Source: an uncultured Bacteroidales bacterium (GTDB lineage Bacteria; Bacteroidota; Bacteroidia; Bacteroidales; Paludibacteraceae). Taken from it: DNA of 53,663 nt. The notes below the pieces were generated by a model. That model searched no databases. It saw nothing but the letters and a program-made list of their open reading frames with translations, and was not told the DNA's origin. Positions 45,001-53,548 of the stretch are shown here, piece by piece. The number at the start of each line of letters is the position of its first letter. The first letter of the stretch is position 1. The stretch is from positions 1-53,663 of the forward strand of contig CAIYOZ010000042.1 of NCBI GenBank assembly GCA_903927945.1, read 5' to 3'. The position numbers and the translations under genes were made by a program.

Positions 45001-45151
45001 CTTATTGACTTTTACAAAGTTCACGGGACTTGATCCTGAAATGACCGTCAGTACCAATTCCGCATCCGAAGGTGACCGTGCCAATGGAATTGATTGGGGA
45101 ACGTATCCTGTGGCGGTGAGTTATACTTTTGGATTGAATGTAACCTTTTAA
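42062..45151 (+). CDS. SusC-like TonB-dependent outer-membrane transporter (second locus)
   Basis: A 1029-residue outer-membrane protein. Signal to about residue 20 (AQ), carboxypeptidase-regulatory-like domain (VTVTGIVKDATTSELLIGV), TonB-box-like IDEVVVVGYS, plug (LQGRVAGVEVSAQTGAPGAP; DASSAAIYGSRANNGVVLITTK), and a barrel ending in FGLNVTF. It partners with the SusD encoded immediately downstream with no gap. The preceding intergenic stretch (120 nt) is AT-rich without an obvious promoter match. Confidence 0.93.
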   Translation: MKKTQFIIYFSIFCLCLQAQNVTVTGIVKDATTSELLIGVNLVVPGSNTGTVTGVNGDFSISVPVNSTLRVSYIGYQVQEFKVTEAKVLNILLVSESKQIDEVVVVGYSVQKRRDVLGAVSKVNNEELTKIPVASAQDALQGRVAGVEVSAQTGAPGAPISVRIRGASSINSSNDPLYIVDGIPVEGALNNLSPNDIDNMTILKDASSAAIYGSRANNGVVLITTKQGKSGEARVTYNAQVGFQTHGYLTPMTTTQQYIQLYNEAANNDNLVLSAPRPLITGALVKDFPNINHLASIFQTAPIQSHELSISGGNDKTTYLVSANYYNQVGILNHTGYDRFSMRSNINSEVKKWLHVGLNVSGGISNSRMVSSSGDGFVAEGGSVIRYAYFRSPAIPIKNTAGQYVDLPSDFYGDAAYNVFFGDGYSPEGLAANTDRTLQIKTLLATGNVLINFPANLFLKTTLGVDYANSGSREYDVTWGSGNRINNPNALDISNNTNTNWTINSTLNHSIKLGENSNLTSLIGAEAIKNSSVGLSASDRNFASNDPNFLFIGNGVASPPLTTNVTGSQGESGSTLLSYFANANYNYAQKYYLSGIIRRDGSSRFIGKNQWGTFYSASAGWNIDTEEFMKDMANISKLKLRVGYGSIGNQNIALYANLDQYSPNYYYTFGGNPTKGYAQTQLGNTNLKWETSNQFNAGVDLEMFKGVFGASLDYFNKLSTDMLVIAPLPPSVGNASPAYINSGSMLNTGVDLELFYRKEYNKGGFNITLNGGYLHNNVVKLNAPLVGGLLGGAYATQTVVGQPIGAFYLYQVAGIFQNQSEILTSPFQGTGIQPGDVKYVNQNGDNVIDARDRKYMGSAIPTFTAGLTLSGHYSGFDISVFFQGAYGQKIYSKVNEDIVGFYRGFNVAESYYTQHWTPSNHSNTQPRASWLASANNIMASSRFLEDGSYTRLKNLQIGYTIPNTKKIKIERIRVYLAGTNLLTFTKFTGLDPEMTVSTNSASEGDRANGIDWGTYPVAVSYTFGLNVTF

Positions 45152-46594
45152 ATGAAAAGAACCATGAAAAAAATACATTATATAGTGATTCTCTCAGTGG
45201 TAGGCTTGATGGCTTCCTGCTCCGATTTTTTAAACGAGCAGCTAAAAGTTACCTACACTTCTTCCAACTTCTATACCACAGCCGATAATGCGAGTGCAGC
45301 TGTGACAGGTATCTACAACTCCCTTTACGGCAATCTCCTATGGGCGTTTGGGGATATTGCCTCCGACGATGCAGTAAATGGATCCGGAAATGATCCGTTT
45401 GGCATTTTGGATATTAATAACTTTACAGCCAACAGTGCTAATGGACTGATATTGTCTTTTTGGCAATCCACTTATGAAACCATCGCCCGGGCTAATAATG
45501 CGATATACTATATAGCACCCATGAATATAGATGCCACACTCCGGGATCGGCTAGTGGGGGAAGCTAAATTTTTAAGAGCCTATTCGTATTTCAACCTGGT
45601 GAATGTTTATGGGAAGGTTCCTTTGAAACTATTACCCCAACTTACCTCTGCCACTATCAATGTACCATTGAGTGAAGTACCAGCCATTTATGCTCAAATT
45701 GAAAAAGATTTAAAGGAAGCTGCAGCTGTGTTACCACCATCATATTCCTCAGATGGGGGGCGTATTACTAAAGGTGCTGCTTACGGTATGCTGGCTAAAG
45801 CAGATTTGTATGAAAAGAAATACACCGAATGCCTGACGAATATTCAGGCACTCGAAAATCTTAATCAGTATAAATTGCTTACAAACTATGCGAACCTATT
45901 TAAAGCAGGGGCTGAAGATAGTTCGGAAGTCATTTTCGGACTGCGTTTCAGTAATTCTATTTCTGCAGTGGGTAATATATTAAATGTTGATTTTTCACCG
46001 TCTATCGAAGGAGGTTATTTCTTTGATGCACCTACCCAAAGCTATGTGAATACTTTCTCGGACAGCACGATCCTCAAAACCGTCGATCCACGGTTGGATG
46101 CTTCCATAGGACGTGATGGTAAACCCTGGTTCAATAAAAGAACATTTTCGGCTTCATGGTCGCCGGCAACCGGTTATCTGGTAAAGAAATATAATGAAGA
46201 TTCGATTTTCACGAATCCACTGGATAAATCAACGTATGTTCCGAAAAGTCGATCGATGGTCCCTTACCATTATATGCGCTATGCTGATATTTTATTGATG
46301 AAAGCGGAAGCGTTGAATGAATCGGGAGGTGCGGGTGCAGCAATAGAGCTTAACAAGGTTCGGGCCAGAGTTGGTTTGGCACCCACGACGGCGGCTACAC
46401 AAACTGATTTGCGAACAGCCATTATGAACGAACGCCGTAAAGAACTGGGTTTTGAATTCCATCGATATTTCGACTTGATGCGATATGGACAAGCTGTGGC
46501 AGAAGCAGCATTAGGAAGTGGTTTCAGCTATGCAAAAAATCGTTACTTCCTAATTCCTCAACTGGAGCTGGATACGAATACAGCTGTGAAATAA
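45152..46594 (+). CDS. SusD-like surface glycan-binding lipoprotein (second locus)
   Basis: A SusD/RagB lipoprotein of 480 residues starting directly after the susC stop; the ATG at 45164 (MKKIHYIVIL) is an alternative and fits a leaner signal. Lipobox Cys is in GLMASC (Cys23). It shows the family features: GRITKGAAYGMLAKADLY, the FLRAYSYFNLVNVYGKVPL helix and HYMRYADILLMKAEALNE, with ELNKVRARVGL and RRKELGFEFHRYFDLMRYG near the C-terminus. It binds the oligosaccharide for the adjacent SusC. Confidence 0.93.
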   Translation: MKRTMKKIHYIVILSVVGLMASCSDFLNEQLKVTYTSSNFYTTADNASAAVTGIYNSLYGNLLWAFGDIASDDAVNGSGNDPFGILDINNFTANSANGLILSFWQSTYETIARANNAIYYIAPMNIDATLRDRLVGEAKFLRAYSYFNLVNVYGKVPLKLLPQLTSATINVPLSEVPAIYAQIEKDLKEAAAVLPPSYSSDGGRITKGAAYGMLAKADLYEKKYTECLTNIQALENLNQYKLLTNYANLFKAGAEDSSEVIFGLRFSNSISAVGNILNVDFSPSIEGGYFFDAPTQSYVNTFSDSTILKTVDPRLDASIGRDGKPWFNKRTFSASWSPATGYLVKKYNEDSIFTNPLDKSTYVPKSRSMVPYHYMRYADILLMKAEALNESGGAGAAIELNKVRARVGLAPTTAATQTDLRTAIMNERRKELGFEFHRYFDLMRYGQAVAEAALGSGFSYAKNRYFLIPQLELDTNTAVK

Positions 46595-46854
46595 TAGATA
46601 AAATCATATGAGTATTAATAATTAACTAAATTAATTTAATCAGATAAACTCTTAGGGGGTTTAAATGAGCAGTTTTCAAAAAAACAGCCGAAAACTAGCT
46701 ATATGAAAAGTTCTTTAATCAATGAAACATTTTTTGCTTTTGGTTAATTGCATTTCTGGTTACATAGAAAAAGAAAAAGAATCAGGAATTCAACTTTTTA
46801 AAATGGAATCAAAAATATCTCAATTATAAAAACAACATTTAATAATACAACATC

Positions 46855-47928
46855 ATGAAAAAGAATCTTTTTAGAAATGTATTTATGGCAGTTATTGCAA
46901 TGACAATTTTTGCCAATGTTTTCACAGGATGTAAATCGAAAGACAATAATCCACCGGTTACAGCTGATAAGACGAAATTAAATGCCTTGATAGACTCTTG
47001 TACGACGATTGCAGCAGGTGCAACCACTGCCAATTATTCGCAAGCTAACATTGATGCTTTTAATGCTACTCTTACTTCAGCAAAGACTGCAGCTGCCAGT
47101 ACCACCATTACACAAGCGGCTGTCGATAATTTAGTCATATCATTAAGGGCTGCAAAGAATGCCTTTTTAGCAACAGCATTCGCTGCAATACCTGCAGGTT
47201 CGTTGACCTTTGCCTTGAAATTTGATGAAGGATCGGGGACTTCGCTCACAACTACCGGAGCGAAAGCCTGGACAGCAACACTAATGGGTGGACCTATTGC
47301 TGGACACACCGGTTTACCAACATTTGTGACCGGTCATAAGGGAACAGGATATGCTATGCATTTTGGACTTGGGTCACATCTTGAAATTAGTAATAATACA
47401 GCGGCTGATTTGACGAAAAGCCAACTTTCAATTGCCGTCTGGGTAAAAACTGATACGATTTATGGTAATAATTACATCATTTCCTATAACACGTACCATA
47501 CCTGGAAATTCCAATTACAAGATGCAAATAATCCGTTCTTTACATTTGCTTCTACGGCAGGTATTCTCGATGCAGATGATCATACGGGTGGTTCAGTTCC
47601 GAATGCAACATGGAACCACTTGGTTGTGACGCTGGATTTAACAGCAGGTTTAGAAACGTTTTATATCAATGGTGTAAACGTATGGCAGTGGAAAAAAGGA
47701 ACAACGAATTCAGATACTGACAAAACAAAGATTTTCTTAAGTGGAACATTAGTTCCTCCTACTACTGCTACACCTCTGGAGATTGGACTTGATTTTCCAA
47801 TAGGTACTCCTCTTCCAACAGCTTTTAGTAACATAAGTTATTTTAAAGGTTCACTGGATGATCTTGAATTCTATAACATAGCGTTAAGTGATGGTCAGGT
47901 GACAGGTTTATACAATAGTGAAAAATAA
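46855..47928 (+). CDS. LamG-domain surface lipoprotein, probable glycan-binding protein
   Basis: A 357-residue lipoprotein: signal with Cys26 (NVFTGC), a short helical FIVAR-like segment (about 30-105, TANYSQANIDAFNATLTSA), then a LamG/concanavalin-like beta-sandwich (about 115-357: LTFALKFDEGSGTSL, SIAVWVKTDT, WNHLVVTLDLTAG, GSLDDLEFYNIALSD). Its place after susD makes it the usual surface glycan-binding partner (SusE/F position), with a lectin fold and no catalytic motif. A terminator-like hairpin follows. Confidence 0.82.
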   Translation: MKKNLFRNVFMAVIAMTIFANVFTGCKSKDNNPPVTADKTKLNALIDSCTTIAAGATTANYSQANIDAFNATLTSAKTAAASTTITQAAVDNLVISLRAAKNAFLATAFAAIPAGSLTFALKFDEGSGTSLTTTGAKAWTATLMGGPIAGHTGLPTFVTGHKGTGYAMHFGLGSHLEISNNTAADLTKSQLSIAVWVKTDTIYGNNYIISYNTYHTWKFQLQDANNPFFTFASTAGILDADDHTGGSVPNATWNHLVVTLDLTAGLETFYINGVNVWQWKKGTTNSDTDKTKIFLSGTLVPPTTATPLEIGLDFPIGTPLPTAFSNISYFKGSLDDLEFYNIALSDGQVTGLYNSEK

Positions 47929-47958
47929 TATGAAAGCTGATCTTTTGTAATCTTTAGA

Positions 47959-47995
47959 AGGGACTTGTCTTAGCAATAAGCCAGGTCCCTTTGAT
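47959..47995 (+). terminator. Terminator-like hairpin after the LamG lipoprotein
   Basis: AGGGAC pairs with GTCCCT, extended by TG/CA and CTT/AAG with small mismatches (47959-47990), and followed by TTTGATTTA. Confidence 0.6.
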
Positions 47996-48000
47996 TTATG

Positions 48001-48042
48001 TGTTCCGTGTTCCGTGTTCCGTGTTTCGTGTTCCGTGTTCCG
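48001..48042. repeat. 7-bp TGTTCCG tandem repeat
   Basis: Six contiguous units of TGTTCCG, the fourth reading TGTTTCG, continued by degraded copies up to about 48090. Confidence 0.85.
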
Positions 48043-48250
48043 TGTTCAGAGTTCAGAGTTTGAAGAGTTTGAAGTTTTGTTCTGCGTTCCGTGTTATAAG
48101 AGTTTGATGTTTGAAAGGTTTGGAAGTTATGAACCAGAAGGTATTTAGCATCCCATATCCAACGTTCAATATTGCTAACAAACCCATTCAACCAATCAGC
48201 CAACCAATCAACTAATCAATCACCCATTCAACCTATCAACCAATTAACCA

Positions 48251-49879
48251 ATGTCCAAATTCCTGATAACTTTCCTGTTTTTCTGTGTTATGAACAGCAC
48301 GGCAAAACCTGTACAGGTAAATACTACATCACCCTGGTGGAAGGGAATAGCTTTTTATCAGATTTATATGCCTTCTTTTCAGGATAGTGATGGCAATGGC
48401 ATCAGTGATTTTAAAGGAATGACCTCACGACTCGATTACCTTCAATCATTGGGGATCAAGGGCATCTGGCTTACCCCTTTTCTCACATCTCCCAAAGTGG
48501 ATAACGGTTACGATGTAGCCGACTACTATCAGATCGATCCGGTGTATGGATCAATGGATGATTTCAATCGTTTTTTAGAAGAAGCACATAAACGGGGAAT
48601 AAAAGTCATCATGGACATGGTGCTCAACCATACTTCCACAGACTGCAAGTGGTTCAAGGAATCACGCAAATCAAGGGACAATCCCTATCGCGATTATTAT
48701 ATATGGAAAGACCAACCCAATAACTGGGAATCATTCTTTGGAGGTGGAGCGTGGAAATATGATAGCATTACCAACCAGTATTACCTGCATAAATTCGATG
48801 TCCGCATGGCTGATCTTAACTGGACAAACCCGGCAGTAGTCAACGAAATTAAAAAAGTACTCCGTTTCTGGCTCGACAAAGGAATCGACGGTTTTCGTTT
48901 TGATGTCATCAATTTCCTCCATACCGATGATGTCACTACCGATAATCCCATCAAAGCGGGGAAACAACAACACCTCTATGATATCAACCAACACGGGATA
49001 CAAAAGGCAATATCTATCATTAAATCGACAGTAAGTGAATATCCCGACCGTTTTACGGTAGGCGAAGTGGGTAGCGATCAAATCGAGGTGCTCACTCAAT
49101 ACCAATCCCCTCAATTGTTGGATGTGGTCTTTAATTTCAACTTTGGAAGTATACAGGCTTTTTCAGTAGAACGACTTTTCAACGAGTTGCAAAGCATGGA
49201 GAAGAATATGCCCAGTTACCCTACCCTGTTTTTTGGCAGTCATGACAATCCCCGATTGATGAACCGACTGGCAAATGGCAATATCCAACGTGCAAAAGCA
49301 TTGGCTGCCTTGATTCTCACTGCCAAAGGAGTACCCTTTATTTATTACGGGGAAGAGATTGGCATGCAGAATATCACAGCCAACACCTTTGATGAAATCG
49401 AGGATATACAAGGTAAAACATTCTACCAACTAGCAAGAACTGCCGGAAAATCTCCCGATGAGGCACTTGCAGATGGTAATAAAAACAGCCGTGACAAATC
49501 ACGATCTCCTATGCAATGGGACGACTCCTCGAATGCAGGTTTTACTACAGGTAAACCCTGGATTAAAATAAATGACAATTACAGGGATATAAATGTTAGA
49601 AAAGAACTACAAGATAAAAGCTCTTTACTATACACCTATAAGTCACTCCTGATTTTGCGCAACAAGGAGAAAACCCTTCAATACGGAAGCTATGAAAAAC
49701 TGGAAAAGAAGAATGACATGATCCTCTTTACCAGGACCTTTAAGAAAGAGAAAATTAGCATCATTATAAACTTTGGTAATGAGCAAAGTGTTCGATTACC
49801 GGAGGGAGCAAAGATTCTCATGGGGAATAACTTGTTGCGTCCGAATGAATTTTTAATCTATAAAATTGTCGGACGCTGA
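48251..49879 (+). CDS. Exported GH13 alpha-glucosidase (oligo-1,6-glucosidase-like)
   Basis: A 542-residue GH13 enzyme with a type I signal (FLITFLFFCVMNSTA). Conserved regions: GIAFYQIYMPSFQDSDGNGISDFKGM (31-56, in two parts), GIWLTPFLTSPKVDNGYDV, MDMVLNHTS (region I, near 121-129), GFRFDVINFL with nucleophile Asp218, TVGEVGS with acid Glu272, and GSHDNPR with Asp332. The C-terminal beta domain runs from about 470. It hydrolyses alpha-1,4 or alpha-1,6 glucosidic bonds of maltose- or isomaltose-type oligomers; sub-specificity cannot be fixed. Its 3' end and stop (near 49868-49879) merge with the downstream repeat array. Confidence 0.9.
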   Translation: MSKFLITFLFFCVMNSTAKPVQVNTTSPWWKGIAFYQIYMPSFQDSDGNGISDFKGMTSRLDYLQSLGIKGIWLTPFLTSPKVDNGYDVADYYQIDPVYGSMDDFNRFLEEAHKRGIKVIMDMVLNHTSTDCKWFKESRKSRDNPYRDYYIWKDQPNNWESFFGGGAWKYDSITNQYYLHKFDVRMADLNWTNPAVVNEIKKVLRFWLDKGIDGFRFDVINFLHTDDVTTDNPIKAGKQQHLYDINQHGIQKAISIIKSTVSEYPDRFTVGEVGSDQIEVLTQYQSPQLLDVVFNFNFGSIQAFSVERLFNELQSMEKNMPSYPTLFFGSHDNPRLMNRLANGNIQRAKALAALILTAKGVPFIYYGEEIGMQNITANTFDEIEDIQGKTFYQLARTAGKSPDEALADGNKNSRDKSRSPMQWDDSSNAGFTTGKPWIKINDNYRDINVRKELQDKSSLLYTYKSLLILRNKEKTLQYGSYEKLEKKNDMILFTRTFKKEKISIIINFGNEQSVRLPEGAKILMGNNLLRPNEFLIYKIVGR

Positions 49880-49894
49880 TATCCGGTCAACCAC

Positions 49895-50127
49895 ATCCGA
49901 TCAACCGCTTATTTCAGCGGTTTGTCGGATAGCGGAAAGTAAAATATGAGTGTGTTCTTCTATGCGTCAAACCGAAAGAAAAGAATCGGTTAGACGCAAG
50001 ATACGATCAACTGCTTATTCAGTGGTTTGTCGGATAAAAAGAAAAAAGACCACTATGCGTCAAACCGACAAAATAATCGGTTAGACGCAAGATCCGATCG
50101 ACAGCGTATTTCAGCGGTTTGTCGGAT
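49895..50127. repeat. Alternating hairpin array A1-B1-A2-B2-A3
   Basis: Type A hairpins at 49895-49930, 50001-50035 and 50092-50127 have stems ATCCGA/TCGGAT and AACCGCT/AGCGGTT; type B hairpins at 49963-49998 and 50056-50089 have stems TGCGTC/GACGCA and AACCGA/TCGGTT. B and A are joined by AG (B1-AG-A2, B2-AG-A3), making two tandem units of about 73 nt after a lone A1. Wobble and mismatch changes in A2 and A3 show independent decay. Confidence 0.85.
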
Positions 50128-50168
50128 AGAAAGATAAAGATTGAATACCCATTTACAAATTATTTATC

Positions 50169-53100
50169 ATGAAAAGTATATTATTTAGTATTCTGTTTTG
50201 TTGTTCCATTTTTTTATGTCAGGCTCAGCAACTCTCCATTCCACGAATTGACCTAATGCACAATATGCCCACTCCCTATGCCATGCGTGACTGGAAAAAG
50301 GTAGCATTGAACTATGATAATCTGGTGTTCAACACCAGCCTCACCGGTACTTATTTACCCCTGACAAACATTAACGCTGGCAGTGGAGTCAATTACCCAA
50401 GTGTGAATGACATTCACATGGATTCCTACGTAGGTCAGACTGATCATGGAACAGTCGCTGAAGCTATCAATATTATTCCAGCTGTAGTGGGAGCATCCCT
50501 CATAAGGATAGATAAATCGAACCAGGCAAATACCAATTGGGTAGTAAAAGTAAAGGACTTTTTCAACCGTCAAAACGGGGAGAATGTCTATTTGAATAAT
50601 TACTCAGCCGGTACCGGTAGTGATTGGTGGTATGAAATAATGCCCAATGTGTACTTCTACCAGTTGTATTCATTATATCCAACCATTGATACCGATTTCC
50701 CCATTCAATTTACCACCATTGCTAACCGGGAATTCGGGGTGCTGAATAAACTCGGGGGAACGATCCAACCCTGGAGTCCACCCAATATGAACTACCGGGC
50801 TTTTGAATTAATTTCAGGGACACCCAATGCCACCAGCGTTCCCGAACCGGAAGCAGCAGGTTCCATATCATGGCTGATGTATCAGGCCTATCTCCAGACC
50901 TCTAATTTCAAATACCTGGAAGGTGCAGAGCTTGCCCTGGATTTCCTGCAAAATTGGAGCAGCAATCCTTCCTATGAGATACAATTGCCCTACGGGATTG
51001 AAACGGCTGCCCGCATGAATGCCGTTGAAGGAACCAATTACAATATCCTCAAGTTTTTGAACTGGACTTTCTCTGCCGGGCAAGGAACTCTACGTGCCTG
51101 GGGTACCATTGTGGGAAACTGGAATGGTTACGATGCCTCGGGTTTAATTGGCGAAGCAAATGATGCCGGAAACGATTATGCCTTCTCCATGAATGGCTTT
51201 CAGCATGCATCAGCCTTAACACCGGTCGCAAAATACGATAAGAGGTTCTCGCGCGAACTGGGAAAATGGTTGCTGAACCTGGCCAATGCCAGTCGTTTAT
51301 ACTACCGGAATGGCTTGCCTCAGGTGAATCAGGAACCGGCCAGCTATGTGTGGTCCCAACAAAATGATACAGCATCCTGCATCCCGAACGAATCAATGAA
51401 ACAAACCCAAAATAGCATATCACCTTTTTCTACAGGCGATGCCATTCGAGGCGGCGGAGCTGCTACCAACCTGTCCTTATACAGTGGATCGAGCGTAGGA
51501 TACCTGGCATCCATTATCTCCACTACGAATGTGACCGGAATCCTTCAGGTTGATTTGAACAAGACCGATTTCAGGGGAGATAAGACCTATCCCACTTATT
51601 TATATTACAACCCGGCGGTAACTTCCCAATCCGTTCAACTCGCCTTGCCCTCCGGAAACTTCGACATATATGACGCCATTACTGAAAAGGTGCTGAATAC
51701 GAATGCCAGTGGGGTCATCAGTTTCAATATTCCATCGGATAGTGTCAGGCAGTTGGTAATCTATCCTACAGGTAATACGACTTTAATCAAAGGTCGGCTC
51801 AAATCAGTCAACGGGCATGTGATCGATTACCATGTGGGCTATAATTATACAAACCCGTTGCGTATCAAAGCATTTTCAGTATCGGATACTGTTGTTCAGA
51901 AATTGAATACCCTGAACCTGTATTGCCTCCCGGAAAATACGGTCACTACTAACCCTTCGTTCCAATGGTTTCAAAACAATCAGCTGGTAGCGACCACGAC
52001 GGTCGGGAACTATACGTGGACTGCTCCCTCGACACCGGGAAAATATCAGTTAAGTTGCAAAGTATCCGAGAATGGTGATACGGTGACGTCTGCTTCATTG
52101 CCGGTGAATGTGGTGAATCTGCTGGTGGTTGCCCCTGTTATTACGGATATTACGTTTTCATCAGCCATGCCTTTTGACCTGGGAGCCACAGTGACGGCAT
52201 CGGCAGTCCTCAATACCCCGTTGGTGACCTATTCCTGGAGTTCCATATATGGCACCCTGACCAATAACCTGACTGTCTCCCCGACCTGGATTGTACCGAA
52301 TGGACCCGGAGTATTTCCGATAATACTCACGGCAACGAATTCAGCAGGCTCTACCTCTTTTACAAAACAAATTCTGGTAAAGGATCTTACACAACGTTCG
52401 GAACCGACCCCATTGATCTATTATCCCTTCAACGGCGATACGAAGAACCATGCTCAGAATGCTTTTAATGGAGTGTCGGTGAATGCTGTACCTACTACAG
52501 GTGCTAACAATATTGCCAATGGAGCCTATGAGTTCCCCTCAAACGCCTCCTATATCGATACTAAGAATGACGACGCCCTTAATTTCCAGGATAAAATAGC
52601 TATCTCTTTTTGGGTAAGGCCCGATGCATTTCCCCCGTACGAACAGTTTATCATATCCCATGGCAGTTGGGAAGAGCGTTACAAAATATCCATTATCCAG
52701 GGCCAAACAGTGCGGTGGACCGTTAGAACGAATGTAGCTACCGTGGATCTGGATGCCGATACCACCCTTCAAATCGGCAAATATGACCACTACATTGCCA
52801 TTTATACGGGTTACTCCATGGAATTATACCGGAATGGACACCTTTCTTCCTTTAAACCTCATTCAGGACTGATTCAACAGACTTTCAAAAACCTGACCAT
52901 TGCCCGTAAAGACGACTTAACAACAGATTATAATCTTGTGGGAGCAGTCGATGAGGTCCGGATATATGATGATGACCTTTCCCAACAGCTACTGCAACTT
53001 TTACCAACGACTTTTAAATTGTATGCTACAAAATCCGATTCCATTTCAGCTACAACCTTTAAAGTCTATCCGAATCCCTTTATGGGTCAATTATCGTTTA

Positions 53101-53282
53101 ACGTGCCTTCCGGTGAAACTGTGTTGCGTAAGGATGTCTTTGACTTGCTCGGTAAACAGGTGTTTCTGTCCACTGATCCCTCATCGAACGTACAGTTAAC
53201 CATTCCGAATGGATTTTATATCTTTAGAATAACGACTGTCAGTGGAAAAACCTACAAGGCCAAGATCATTAAGAAGAATTGA
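50169..53282 (+). CDS. Large T9SS-exported protein: unrecognised helical domain, Ig-like domain, LamG and sorting domain
   Basis: A 1037-residue exported protein. Signal to about 19 (CQAQ). The first about 540 residues are homologous to the lipoprotein at 40214-41941: PRIDLMHNMPTPYAMRDWKK, SDWWYEIMPNVYFY (151-164), QLPYGIETAARMNAVEGTN, WGTIVGNWNGYDASGL, KYDKRFSRELGKWLLN, YPTYLYYNP. Then Ig/PKD-like modules (about 570-735), a LamG domain (about 745-940) and a C-terminal T9SS type A sorting domain (FKVYPNPFMGQLSF..., about 955-1037). The protein would be anchored or released at the surface. The helical domain is probably catalytic but I do not recognise it. It is separated from GH13 by the hairpin array. 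Confidence 0.7.
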   Translation: MKSILFSILFCCSIFLCQAQQLSIPRIDLMHNMPTPYAMRDWKKVALNYDNLVFNTSLTGTYLPLTNINAGSGVNYPSVNDIHMDSYVGQTDHGTVAEAINIIPAVVGASLIRIDKSNQANTNWVVKVKDFFNRQNGENVYLNNYSAGTGSDWWYEIMPNVYFYQLYSLYPTIDTDFPIQFTTIANREFGVLNKLGGTIQPWSPPNMNYRAFELISGTPNATSVPEPEAAGSISWLMYQAYLQTSNFKYLEGAELALDFLQNWSSNPSYEIQLPYGIETAARMNAVEGTNYNILKFLNWTFSAGQGTLRAWGTIVGNWNGYDASGLIGEANDAGNDYAFSMNGFQHASALTPVAKYDKRFSRELGKWLLNLANASRLYYRNGLPQVNQEPASYVWSQQNDTASCIPNESMKQTQNSISPFSTGDAIRGGGAATNLSLYSGSSVGYLASIISTTNVTGILQVDLNKTDFRGDKTYPTYLYYNPAVTSQSVQLALPSGNFDIYDAITEKVLNTNASGVISFNIPSDSVRQLVIYPTGNTTLIKGRLKSVNGHVIDYHVGYNYTNPLRIKAFSVSDTVVQKLNTLNLYCLPENTVTTNPSFQWFQNNQLVATTTVGNYTWTAPSTPGKYQLSCKVSENGDTVTSASLPVNVVNLLVVAPVITDITFSSAMPFDLGATVTASAVLNTPLVTYSWSSIYGTLTNNLTVSPTWIVPNGPGVFPIILTATNSAGSTSFTKQILVKDLTQRSEPTPLIYYPFNGDTKNHAQNAFNGVSVNAVPTTGANNIANGAYEFPSNASYIDTKNDDALNFQDKIAISFWVRPDAFPPYEQFIISHGSWEERYKISIIQGQTVRWTVRTNVATVDLDADTTLQIGKYDHYIAIYTGYSMELYRNGHLSSFKPHSGLIQQTFKNLTIARKDDLTTDYNLVGAVDEVRIYDDDLSQQLLQLLPTTFKLYATKSDSISATTFKVYPNPFMGQLSFNVPSGETVLRKDVFDLLGKQVFLSTDPSSNVQLTIPNGFYIFRITTVSGKTYKAKIIKKN

Positions 53283-53548
53283 ATATAAGCCACATAGAAA
53301 CACATAGCAAGAACACATAGAAACACATAATTTAATATTAAGAATGAATAGGAATCATAGTTTAAATTTGGAAGTCAACTTTTTTGTGCAATTTTACCAA
53401 AACTTTCTATATAATCAGATGTCATCGATATGACAAAACATGATTAAATATCATAAATTTAACTATATAGAACTGTGTGAATATTAACTATGTGGTGCTA
53501 TGTGTCCAGATTTATTTTTTCAGTATTTTACAACAAATGCTCCAGATC
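53283..53548. repeat. CACATAG direct/inverted repeats in the last intergenic gap
   Basis: CACATAGAAACACATA occurs at 53291-53306 and 53314-53329; CTATGTG is inverted at 53488-53494 and again at 53498-53504. The rest is AT-rich with no recognised promoter. Confidence 0.6.

Larger units (their letters stand above)
47929..48250. other. 322-bp intergenic region, low-complexity repeats and a hairpin
   Basis: Contains the hairpin at 47959-47990, six 7-bp TGTTCCG units at 48001-48042 (one changed to TGTTTCG), GAGTTCAGAG and TTTGAAGAG repeats, then CAACC/AATCAACC text leading to the next gene. No coding region supported. Confidence 0.75.

Noticed and set aside
49895-50127. Possible CRISPR array
   Set aside because: The units are hairpins of two alternating types with short A-rich spacers; there are no uniform repeats of 24-37 bp with unique spacers and no cas genes.
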